Shown here piece after piece: positions 14,579-21,184 of a DNA stretch of 23,411 nucleotides. The notes under the pieces are model-generated. The model did no database searches. It saw nothing but the letters and a program-made list of their open reading frames with translations, and was not told where the DNA came from. The stretch is from an uncultured Muribaculaceae bacterium (lineage in GTDB: Bacteria > Bacteroidota > Bacteroidia > Bacteroidales > Muribaculaceae): NCBI GenBank assembly GCA_910583675.1, contig CAJTYH010000039.1, positions 1-23,411 on the forward strand. Direction: 5' to 3'. Made by a program: the position numbers and the translations under genes. Numbering within the stretch: position 1 is the stretch's first letter; each line of letters opens with the position of its first letter.

Positions 14579-14827
14579 TCAGAGTGTTCGGTAGATAGCC
14601 TTAGCCTCGATGTCGGCGGCGGTAACGCCTCGGCGGTACATACCCTCGCGGACGAGCTTCTTAATATGCTGCTTGCTGACAACGAGCGGGCGGCGGTTGA
14701 GGACGATAACAAGTTGTTTCTGCCCGGAGAGGGCACGGCGACGGTCGGCCTCGCGGCGGCAATGGCGGAGGCGGCAGTCGAAGATGACCGCACGGAAATA
14801 GGCTTTGATGTTTTTGAAAATGCTCAT
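14579..14827 (-). CDS. Small basic protein between terminase and gp36-like genes
   Basis: 82 aa, strongly basic and Arg-rich (CRLRHCRREADRRRALSG), with an N-terminal amphipathic segment (FKNIKAYFRAVIF) and a C-terminal helical part (SKQHIKKLVREGMYRRGVTA). The start lies just after the large terminase stop. A role in DNA packaging or nucleic-acid binding would suit the charge and place, but I do not recognise a family. Confidence 0.65.
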   Translation of the reverse strand: MSIFKNIKAYFRAVIFDCRLRHCRREADRRRALSGQKQLVIVLNRRPLVVSKQHIKKLVREGMYRRGVTAADIEAKAIYRTL

Positions 14828-14828
14828 A

Positions 14829-16370
14829 TTACCAAGAAGATTTAGGCGACTTTCGTCTGCCGTATGATGGTTTGAAAGTTTGCTGTCGGGTAAGGTTCTG
14901 AAGAATGAAGATAGCGCCCTCGTCGGCGTCAGGGCCGTCGTCGTGCCCTGTCATGCCCCGCTCGCAGGAGAGAGTCTGATCGATGCCGACGCGCATATCG
15001 GGGTCGTTTTTCATGCGCTCGTTATAGAAGACGTGCCCGTGCTCCCATAGCGGGGAAATAGCCTCGATACGCTGAAACTTGTCGGGCTTCTTGCGCTTGT
15101 CACCGAAGATGGGAAGCTGATAGCCGCGCACATTGCCCTCGCGGACAAACTCGTCGAGGAGAATCTGCTGCAGGAAGTTTGCCTCTATATAATAGGAGCA
15201 GACAGCATTGGCCGCTGTTATTTTCTCGTGGAGGTCATAGAACCACCCGACCATCTCGGCGACCGAGCACTGACGGACAAAGGCAGCGAGGCAATGGAGG
15301 TCAGTCCCGGTCTTGCCCCAAAGTTTAATGGCCTTGTAGTCGTTTCGGGTCGTGGACTTGAACGAGGGGTCGCAGTAGCAGACGAGATAGTCATAGCGGG
15401 CAAGAGGGAGCGGTCGGCAATATCTTATCCAATCGTTACGGAATATCGACCCCTCAGTGATGGGATTGTTCATCTTCTCGCGTTGGAACGAGATATAACC
15501 CATGAAGCGTTCCTCACGGCGAATTTCTTCAATCGACCATTTAGCCGCCCAAGAGGGTTTGCCGTTGCGGTCAATGGCGTTTACCTTAGAGACCACCACG
15601 CCGTCGGAAGCCATGAAGTTGGCAAGGACGGAGTTTTTGCCGATAAGGTTGCCGACCATACAGAAGCGGCCACGGCCACCGTCAAGAGTGCCGAAAAGAG
15701 CCTCCTTTACCCACTTGGTAAGGCGGGCGACGCGGTCTGGATTGTTGACAAGCTCGTCGTCGTCGAGGTCGTCGATCACGACATAGTCGGGGCGATAGCG
15801 CTTATAACGGAGACCACGCGGGGACTGTCCGCGACCCCGGGCAAAGAAAGCCTTACCGTCGGCGGTGACGAACTTACCTGTCTCCCACGATCCGACGACC
15901 TTCTGTGTTCCGAAGTCGGAGATATATCGTTGGTTGAACTCGAACTCGGCCTGAATGTCGCCAAGGAGGGTTTCTGCGTTTTCCTTGCTCTTGCCGACAA
16001 GCACCATAAGGTGGAGTTTGCGGAGCGCTTTCAGATACAGAGGTATTCCGACATCGAAATGGACGGACTTGGCATGGCCTCGCGCCCACTGTGCGGCATA
16101 CTGAATTGTAGGATTATCGCGGAGAGTGTGCGCCGCCTTTATATGGAACGGTGCGCAGTCGGTATGTTTCCCGGTTTCCTCGTCGTCGCAATAGTGAGCG
16201 AGATAGTAATTGAAGAAACGGCCATAATCAGCGAGGAGCCACGCAATGCGCTTCTCCTTCTGCGCGGGTGTCTCCTTGACGGCGACGACCGAGCGGGTCT
16301 GCACCGTCTCACACCATTGTTTCCATTCCTCAATCGCTTCCTTGCGATCTTTTGCCGTGTGTCGAGCCAT
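14829..16370 (-). CDS. Large terminase subunit (Mu gp28-like)
   Basis: 513 aa, the ATP-driven DNA-packaging motor and nuclease. The ATPase domain has a Walker-A-like ARGHAKS (96-102), Walker B VVIDD with following acidic residues (197-206) and a later MVGNLIGKN motif. The C-terminal RNase H-like nuclease has candidate metal-binding acids D334 (YCDPSF), E396 (YYIEANF) and D478/D481 (GHDDGPDADE). In Mu-like phages it packages DNA by headful from integrated copies. The stop is immediately ahead of the 82-aa gene. Confidence 0.92.
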   Translation of the reverse strand: MARHTAKDRKEAIEEWKQWCETVQTRSVVAVKETPAQKEKRIAWLLADYGRFFNYYLAHYCDDEETGKHTDCAPFHIKAAHTLRDNPTIQYAAQWARGHAKSVHFDVGIPLYLKALRKLHLMVLVGKSKENAETLLGDIQAEFEFNQRYISDFGTQKVVGSWETGKFVTADGKAFFARGRGQSPRGLRYKRYRPDYVVIDDLDDDELVNNPDRVARLTKWVKEALFGTLDGGRGRFCMVGNLIGKNSVLANFMASDGVVVSKVNAIDRNGKPSWAAKWSIEEIRREERFMGYISFQREKMNNPITEGSIFRNDWIRYCRPLPLARYDYLVCYCDPSFKSTTRNDYKAIKLWGKTGTDLHCLAAFVRQCSVAEMVGWFYDLHEKITAANAVCSYYIEANFLQQILLDEFVREGNVRGYQLPIFGDKRKKPDKFQRIEAISPLWEHGHVFYNERMKNDPDMRVGIDQTLSCERGMTGHDDGPDADEGAIFILQNLTRQQTFKPSYGRRKSPKSSW

Positions 16371-16379
16371 AAGCGGGGA

Positions 16380-16847
16380 TTAAGCGACCTTGCTCCCGAG
16401 GAGCTCAAGGATATACTTGTTCTGATACTTGTTGACCATCTTGCGGAACTCGGCGGTGACGGCGGGGTCGGTCTCGGCCTGGTATTCGAGCCAACGGCCA
16501 AATGCCATGAAGCACTCGATGAAGTCAACGACGGAAGCCTCCTTGTCGAGTTTGGAGATAGTAGCCGAGAGCTTGGCAATCTGATCGGAAAGGCCGCCGA
16601 CGTCCTTTAGGTCGGCTTCGCCGAGCTTGACGGCCAACTTATTAAGAGATCGGAGGACGTTGTTGACGACCTCCTTTCGGGTAAGGGTCTGCGCCGTGCG
16701 CTTTTCGCCCCAGCAGCCGTCCTTGACCCACTTGCCGACGGTGTTGGCGGAGACGCCGACCTTTTCGGCGATGGAGTTCTGCGGCATACCCTGCATGAAA
16801 AGGGCCTCCGCAAATTCCTTTTTATCTGATGAAACCTTGTTTGCCAT
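16380..16847 (-). CDS. Small terminase subunit-like protein with HTH (Mu gp27-like)
   Basis: 155 aa. Residues about 10-48 form an HTH (FAEALFMQGMPQNSIAEKVG, then SANTVGKWVKDGCW), typical of DNA-binding small terminase and DUF1804-type proteins. A helical oligomerisation region follows (about 60-105). It is the first gene of the minus-strand late operon, 10 nt ahead of the large terminase. A weak -7-like box (CAATTTTG at 16903-16896, minus strand) lies upstream without a good -33 box, so late expression may need a phage activator. Confidence 0.82.
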   Translation of the reverse strand: MANKVSSDKKEFAEALFMQGMPQNSIAEKVGVSANTVGKWVKDGCWGEKRTAQTLTRKEVVNNVLRSLNKLAVKLGEADLKDVGGLSDQIAKLSATISKLDKEASVVDFIECFMAFGRWLEYQAETDPAVTAEFRKMVNKYQNKYILELLGSKVA

Positions 16848-16928
16848 TCATAATGCAATGATGTTTGGGGTTGGGTTTAAGTTATTTTTCGAGTGCAAAA
16901 TTGCCACAAAAGCGCGGGGCGAAAAAAT

Positions 16929-16951
16929 AGAGTGTAAAGTTTTCACACTCT
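16929..16951. promoter_or_regulatory. Palindromic operator-like site upstream of the divergent late genes
   Basis: AGAGTGT (16929-16935) and ACACTCT (16945-16951) form perfect 7-bp arms around a 9-bp centre. The right part contains GTTTTCACA (16939-16947), which recurs at 17112-17120 on the other side of the tRNA. It ends 3 bp before the -33 box of the tRNA promoter, a place suited to a regulator. No regulator is identified. Confidence 0.45.
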
Positions 16952-16953
16952 GT

Positions 16954-16984
16954 TTTGCAGGGGGTTAAACAATTCGGAATTTTG
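16954..16984 (+). promoter_or_regulatory. Bacteroidota-type promoter for the tRNA gene
   Basis: TTTG at 16954-16957, a 19-nt spacer and GAATTTTG at 16977-16984 (one mismatch to TAnnTTTG). The start would lie near 16990, about 10 nt before the tRNA 5' end. Confidence 0.6.
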
Positions 16985-16999
16985 CGGCGTGAACGACAT

Positions 17000-17073
17000 C
17001 GCGGAGTAGAGCAGATAGGTAGCTCGCGAGGTTCATTCCCTCGAGGTCGCGGGTTCGACTCCCGCCTCCGCCA
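17000..17073 (+). tRNA. tRNA-Met (CAU), initiator-like, no encoded CCA
   Basis: A full cloverleaf can be drawn. Acceptor arm 17000-17006 with 17066-17072 (positions 2-7 paired, 1-72 a C-C mismatch). D arm GAGC/GCTC with a GG-containing loop. Anticodon arm CGAGG/CCTCG with loop TTCATTC (17032-17038), anticodon CAT at 17034-17036. Five-nt variable loop, then T arm GCGGG/CCCGC with loop TTCGACT. The 3' end continues CAA, so CCA would be added after transcription. Initiator-type marks are the unpaired 1-72 position and A11-U24 in the D stem (17010, 17024). Against it, only two of the three G-C pairs at 29-31/39-41 are present, and position 37 is T instead of a purine. The mature function is therefore uncertain. 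Confidence 0.8.
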
Positions 17074-17092
17074 CAACCCCCTTTTGCGACCC

Positions 17093-17156
17093 GTCGGCGC
17101 GGCGGCACAGGGTTTTCACAATGTGAAGTGCCACACAGCCGCGCCGACATTTTTTT
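17093..17156 (+). terminator. Large terminator-like hairpin between the tRNA and the late operon
   Basis: An 11-bp perfect GC-rich stem (17093-17103 with 17138-17148) is followed by A and seven T residues (17150-17156). Nested inside are GGCAC/GTGCC (17104-17108 with 17128-17132) and the palindrome TTCACA-A-TGTGAA (17115-17127). It would end the tRNA transcript, but it sits only 16 bp before the first late gene on this strand, so it could also act as an attenuator. Confidence 0.7.
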
Positions 17157-17172
17157 CTGACATCACAGCAAT

Positions 17173-18138
17173 ATGAAAGAAGCGATCATATCAACGGAGC
17201 GAGTCAACAGCTACGGCTCGAGAGTAATAACGGCGGGGATAGACTACTCGCAATATGGGAAGAACCCCGTGCTGCTCTATATGCACCGACGCGGGCGCAG
17301 GGAGGATATGCCGATCGGCATAATGACGAATATCCGGGAGGAGAACGGCATACTCTACGGCACCCCGAAATTTGACGACGACACGGAAGACGAGCGCAAC
17401 ATCTCGAAGAAGTGGGATCGCGGGACACTGCGAATGCTGAGCGCCGGGCTCGACGTGCTCGAATGGAGCGAGGCGCCGGAGATGCTGATGGCCGGGCAGA
17501 CGCGCCCGACCGTGACCAAGAGTAAGCTGATAGAGGTGTCGGTGGTGGACATCGGCTCGAATGATGACGCGCTGCAGGTCGGCCTCTATCACGACGGAAA
17601 GCTGCTGACGCTTGCCGCCGGAGAGGAAAGCGACCATCTGCCCCTGCTATCGAAAGGTGGGGAGCCGGAGAAAGAGAGCGCACCGACAACAGACGAACAA
17701 ACCCCAAATAACAATTCAAACAACAACATGGAAAAAATCCTCTTGAAACTCGGACTCGCGCCCGGCGCGACCGAAGACGAGGCAGTAGCCGCGATCGGCA
17801 GACTGCAGGAAGAAAAGGACACAATGAGGCTCGCCCGCATCACCGACTCGGTGGAGACAGCCATCAAGGAGCGCCGCATCACCGCCGGCAAGAAAGAGAA
17901 ATATCTCAACCTCGGCAAGCGGATAGGGCTCGACGGCCTCAATGCCCTCTTCGCCGACATGACACCCGCTCAGAAGCCCCTCGACCTCGTGAAGCCCGTC
18001 GGAGGCGGCAACGGCGGCGCCGTCAATCTGACATGGGCGACCGCGACCGCAGATCAGCTCGCCGACCTCCGCGACAACAACCGCGAGGAATACGTGCGAC
18101 TCTACAAGGAGCACTACGGTTTCGCGCCCGAGTTCTGA
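17173..18138 (+). CDS. Prohead protease with C-terminal scaffold (Mu gpI-like)
   Basis: 321 aa. Residues 1-150 form a prohead-protease domain: H38 in LLYMHRRG followed by PIGIM (48-51), S90 in RMLSAGLDV, and the conserved KLIEVSVVDIGSNDDAL (118-134); H38 and S90 are the probable catalytic pair. A low-complexity Asn/Gly linker (about 160-185) leads to a scaffold part (EKILLKLGLAPGATEDEAVA and onward), where residues 186-230 look helical. In Mu, gene I codes for protease and an internal start yields the scaffold. First gene of the plus-strand late operon. Confidence 0.85.
   Translation: MKEAIISTERVNSYGSRVITAGIDYSQYGKNPVLLYMHRRGRREDMPIGIMTNIREENGILYGTPKFDDDTEDERNISKKWDRGTLRMLSAGLDVLEWSEAPEMLMAGQTRPTVTKSKLIEVSVVDIGSNDDALQVGLYHDGKLLTLAAGEESDHLPLLSKGGEPEKESAPTTDEQTPNNNSNNNMEKILLKLGLAPGATEDEAVAAIGRLQEEKDTMRLARITDSVETAIKERRITAGKKEKYLNLGKRIGLDGLNALFADMTPAQKPLDLVKPVGGGNGGAVNLTWATATADQLADLRDNNREEYVRLYKEHYGFAPEF
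17728..18138 (+). CDS. Internal in-frame start: separate scaffold protein (gpZ-like)
   Basis: ATG at codon 186 of the protease gene, preceded by a strongly A-rich stretch (AATTCAAACAACAACATGG) typical of Bacteroidota translation starts and unlike the GC-rich surroundings. It would give a 136-aa scaffold (MEKILLKLGLAPGATEDE and onward) with the same C-terminus as the full protein, as in Mu I/Z and lambda C/Nu3. The scaffold ends GFAPEF. Confidence 0.6.
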   Translation: MEKILLKLGLAPGATEDEAVAAIGRLQEEKDTMRLARITDSVETAIKERRITAGKKEKYLNLGKRIGLDGLNALFADMTPAQKPLDLVKPVGGGNGGAVNLTWATATADQLADLRDNNREEYVRLYKEHYGFAPEF

Positions 18139-18179
18139 ACCGACCGCAACAAACAACACCAACCAACAACAAAAGACGA

Positions 18180-19280
18180 ATGAAAAGATTTCTTCTGGCC
18201 CTTATGGGCATGATTATCGGCCTGGCGACCACAAGCGTGATGGGTGCGACCCTCGGCGTTGTCGTGGGCGCCACTCCCGCCGCAGGAGCCATCGCCCTTG
18301 ACAGCATCGCCGTGGGCACGTCGCTCATGGGCGGACTCGCCCCTACAGGCGCACTCCGCGCCGGACTCTACCCCGAGGCATATACGGGCGAACTCATCAA
18401 GGCGTTCCGCGCCGCCGAGGCTGCAGTGGGATGGTACAACAAGATCCGCAGCTACGACCAGTATGTGGAAAAGGACATCATCCACATGGTAGACATCGGA
18501 GCCGACCCCGAGGTGCTTGTGAACAACACGACCTATCCCCTCGAGATCGAGACGCTTGAGGACGGAGACGTTGCCGTGAAGCTCGACAAATTCCAGACGA
18601 AGCCGACCCGCGTAACCGATGATGAACTCCACGCCATTGGCTACGACAAGATGGCTTCGGTGGTGGAGCGCCACAAAGAGGCATTCTCGGAGAGAAAATT
18701 CAGCCGCGCAATCCACTCAATCGCGCCCGCCGAGCACAAGGCCAAGACCCCGGTGCTGCTCACCACAGGCGAGGTCGTGGACGACCGCAAGCGACTGACC
18801 CGCTCGGACATCATCGCGCTCAAGAAGGCATTCGACAAGGCGAAGATACCCGCCCAGGGACGTATCCTCGTGCTCTGCGCCGACCATGTGGCCGACCTGT
18901 TGGAGCAGGATCAGAAGTTTGCCGCGCAATATTACAACTATGAGAGCGGCGCAATCTCACGTCTGTACGGCTTCGAGGTCTATGAGTTCGATGAGTGCCC
19001 CTACTTCAACACCACGACAAAGAAGAAGCTGGCCTACGGCGCCGTTCCCACGACGACCGACCGTCAGAGCTCCGTGGCGTTCTCGCTCAAGCGTACCATG
19101 AAGGCCAACGGCTCGACCAAGACCTATCTACAGGAGGCGGCCAACAACCCCACCACACAGGAGAACCTATTCTCCATGCGCACCTACACGCTGTGTCTTC
19201 CCACCAAGGCCGAGGGCCTGGGCGCCATTGTGAGCGCACCGAAACCCGCCGCACCCGCAGGAGGCGGGGGCAACGGCTAA
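18180..19280 (+). CDS. Major capsid protein, with hydrophobic N-terminus
   Basis: 366 aa from the ATG at 18180; the longer frame to 18033 is shadow of the scaffold gene. The call rests on position (directly after protease/scaffold), size and a layout like other Bacteroidetes Mu-like capsid genes: LRAGLYPEAYTGELIKAF (about 61-78), DIIHMVDIGADPEVLVNN, LDKFQTKPTRVTDDEL, and a C-terminal LFSMRTYTLCLPTKAEGLG. The first 47 residues look like a signal peptide or membrane segment (MKRFLLALMGMIIGLATTSV), followed by Ala/Gly-rich hydrophobic sequence; this is odd for a capsid protein. The tail is Pro/Gly-rich. Confidence 0.8.
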   Translation: MKRFLLALMGMIIGLATTSVMGATLGVVVGATPAAGAIALDSIAVGTSLMGGLAPTGALRAGLYPEAYTGELIKAFRAAEAAVGWYNKIRSYDQYVEKDIIHMVDIGADPEVLVNNTTYPLEIETLEDGDVAVKLDKFQTKPTRVTDDELHAIGYDKMASVVERHKEAFSERKFSRAIHSIAPAEHKAKTPVLLTTGEVVDDRKRLTRSDIIALKKAFDKAKIPAQGRILVLCADHVADLLEQDQKFAAQYYNYESGAISRLYGFEVYEFDECPYFNTTTKKKLAYGAVPTTTDRQSSVAFSLKRTMKANGSTKTYLQEAANNPTTQENLFSMRTYTLCLPTKAEGLGAIVSAPKPAAPAGGGGNG

Positions 19281-19302
19281 ACGACCCATAACCCGACGCT
19301 GA

Positions 19303-19977
19303 ATGACAACACTCAAACGAGGAAGCCGGGGCGAGGAGGTTAAGCAGCTGCAGAAGAAGCTCAACCTCGTGGCCGACGGAATATTCGGATGGCTCACCGA
19401 GGAGGCGGTCAGAGACTTTCAGAAGTCCAAGGGACTGACCTCCGACGGTGTGGTCGGGGCGAAGACGTGGGCGGCTCTCGGCGTGGCAAGCGCACAGAGC
19501 AAGCGCCGGATAACCGACATCATCATCCACTGCGCGGCTACCCCCGAGGGGAGCGACGTGAAGACGGCCACCATCAAGTCGTGGCACATCGCCGGGCGCA
19601 AGTGGAAGGACATCGGCTATCATTTCGTCATCGAACTCGACGGCTCCATCCACGTCGGGCGCGACGAGTCAGTAATCGGCGCACACACCACCGGGCACAA
19701 CGCCCACTCAATCTCGGTGTGCTACGTCGGCGGCTGCGCCAAGGACGGCAAAACGCCCAAGGATACGCGCACCCCGGCACAGAAGGCCGCGATGGAGAAA
19801 CTCGTGCGCGAACTGCTGCGGAAATATCCCGGCGCGAGAGTGCGCGGGCACCGCGACTACTCGCCCGACCTCAACGGCAACGGCACGGTGGAACGCTGCG
19901 AATGGATAAAGGCGTGCCCGAGCTTCGAGGTGAGCGACTGGCTCAAAGAAACAGGATTATATAAACTGACTGCCTAA
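19303..19977 (+). CDS. Endolysin: N-acetylmuramoyl-L-alanine amidase with peptidoglycan-binding domain
   Basis: 224 aa. Residues 1-60 form a PG_binding_1 domain (GEEVKQLQKKLNLVADGIFG; FQKSKGLTSDGVVGAKTWAALG). Residues about 70-215 are an amidase_2/PGRP domain with probable zinc ligands H76 (IIIHCAA), H183 (RGHRDYSPD) and C205 (KACPSF). It cuts the bond between N-acetylmuramic acid and L-Ala. No signal peptide is seen, so release would need the holin-like protein next door. The stop overlaps the next start (TAATG). Confidence 0.92.
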   Translation: MTTLKRGSRGEEVKQLQKKLNLVADGIFGWLTEEAVRDFQKSKGLTSDGVVGAKTWAALGVASAQSKRRITDIIIHCAATPEGSDVKTATIKSWHIAGRKWKDIGYHFVIELDGSIHVGRDESVIGAHTTGHNAHSISVCYVGGCAKDGKTPKDTRTPAQKAAMEKLVRELLRKYPGARVRGHRDYSPDLNGNGTVERCEWIKACPSFEVSDWLKETGLYKLTA

Positions 19978-20384
19978 TGACTGAAACAGTCCTTGCGGGA
20001 ATAGTGGCGATCATCACCGCCCCGCTGTCGGCGCTGCTGACTGCGGTGTTCCTGCGCTCGAAGCACAAGGCCGAGGTAGACCAACTCCGCGCAGACGTAC
20101 AGAAGACACTCTCGGACGTGCGGGGGCATGAGCTCGACAACGACAAGAAAGCGATCGAGATGATAATGGAGCTCGTGGTGGAGCCTCTGCGCAAGGAGAT
20201 GCTTCAGTTGCAGGGAAAAGTAGACACTCTGACCAATGCTATCGAGAAAATCAATTCTTGCCCTCACGCTGACGACTGCCCTGTTAGCCACGAGCTGCGC
20301 CGCACAAAAGAAAGCGGTGGAGGAGAGCCACACGGAGGTGCAATCGTCCGAGTCGCAACAGACCCGGGAAGCGACCCTCCTTGA
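19977..20384 (+). CDS. Holin-like or membrane-anchored lysis protein
   Basis: 135 aa with one N-terminal transmembrane segment (about 5-26, LAGIVAIITAPLSALLTAVF), then a charged coiled-coil region (about 30-95, KAEVDQLRADVQKTLSDVRG) and a Cys-containing tail (CPHADDCP). It lies between the amidase and a spanin-type gene, so a holin or holin partner is likely. The last 149 nt overlap the start of the spanin gene in another frame. It could instead be an i-spanin, but the next gene alone seems to span both membranes. Confidence 0.65.
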   Translation: MTETVLAGIVAIITAPLSALLTAVFLRSKHKAEVDQLRADVQKTLSDVRGHELDNDKKAIEMIMELVVEPLRKEMLQLQGKVDTLTNAIEKINSCPHADDCPVSHELRRTKESGGGEPHGGAIVRVATDPGSDPP

Positions 20385-20826
20385 CGCGGCCACCACCGCG
20401 AGGCTCGAGCGGATGGTGGAGGAACAGATCCGTCGGCTATGGGAGACCACGACGACGACCGACGAGGCGACGGAGCGGGTGACGGAGATATTCGACACCA
20501 CGCAACCGACCGACAGCGCCACCGGGACACCGCCGCTGCTGAGTCGCACGACCGAAAAGCGGGAGGCGCGGCAGAGGAGCGAGAGCCGAGAACAGAGCGA
20601 GGCCACCGCCGCCGGAACCGAGGCGCAGACGCAAGCCTCCGCCGCGACACTCACGGAAGCCAAGGCCACGGAGAGCGAGGCCGAAAGCCGGAACGAGAGC
20701 GAAGCCAAGAGCAAGGAGGAGAAACGGAGCGGCAACACCGCCGCCCGGATAGCCCTGGCACTGATAATCCTCGCGCTGCTGACCGCTCTGGCGGCATATA
20801 TCAAAACCCGATTAAAGAACCATTAA
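20236..20826 (+). CDS. One-piece (u-) spanin-like lipoprotein with C-terminal membrane segment
   Basis: 196 aa. The N-terminal signal peptide (LSRKSILALTLTTALLATSC) ends in a lipobox-like LATSC, with lipidation expected at C21. The middle is a long charged, Thr/Ala/Glu-rich periplasmic region (about 30-168). The C-terminus has a transmembrane segment (about 170-189, ARIALALIILALLTALAAYI) and a short basic tail. An outer-membrane lipid anchor plus an inner-membrane segment in one protein is the arrangement of unimolecular spanins, which fuse the two membranes in the last step of lysis. The first 149 nt lie within the holin-like gene. Confidence 0.75.
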   Translation: MLSRKSILALTLTTALLATSCAAQKKAVEESHTEVQSSESQQTREATLLDAATTARLERMVEEQIRRLWETTTTTDEATERVTEIFDTTQPTDSATGTPPLLSRTTEKREARQRSESREQSEATAAGTEAQTQASAATLTEAKATESEAESRNESEAKSKEEKRSGNTAARIALALIILALLTALAAYIKTRLKNH

Positions 20827-20839
20827 ACACCATATAACA

Positions 20840-21184
20840 ATGGCAAAGAAAGAAACTACAAAGGGCACCGCGACGACCGTGGCCTCGAAAGCTGCCGAGA
20901 AGATCGCCGCCGACGTTCTGAAACAGAATCCCGACATCAACGAGGTGCACGTAACCTCGGACGGCACGGCATTCTACACCCGTAACGACGCACAGAACCA
21001 CGCAAACACACTGCGGAACCGCGAGGTCTACAGCACCAAGCGCGGCGCCGCCGCCCTAAAGGCCGCAGTAGCCGCGAGCAAGTCGGGCAAGGCCGACGTG
21101 TCGGAACCCGCCGACGGCGAGCTGGAGATCGACGAGCTGACGGGCGAGCCGATCAATGACAATCCCGAAAACGCCGAGGCCTAA
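20840..21184 (+). CDS. Small phage structural-region protein, unknown function
   Basis: 114 aa, starting after an A-rich leader (CATATAACAATGG). It has a helical Ala/Lys-rich N-terminus (MAKKETTKGTATTVASKAAE), a short alpha/beta core (PDINEVHVTSDGTAFYTRND, then AQNHANTLRNREVY) and an acidic tail (GELEIDELTGEPINDNPE). I have seen similar TSDGTAF-type small proteins between capsid and tail genes of Bacteroidetes phages, but no function. The stop overlaps the sheath start (TAATG). Confidence 0.65.
   Translation: MAKKETTKGTATTVASKAAEKIAADVLKQNPDINEVHVTSDGTAFYTRNDAQNHANTLRNREVYSTKRGAAALKAAVAASKSGKADVSEPADGELEIDELTGEPINDNPENAEA

Noticed and set aside
15228..16610. 460-aa plus-strand frame opposite the terminase genes
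   Set aside because: Long antisense frame caused by the high GC content; the terminase genes on the minus strand have clear motifs.
16896..16903. CAATTTTG box upstream of the small terminase gene (minus strand)
   Set aside because: Only a partial -7 match and no good -33 box; not counted as a promoter.
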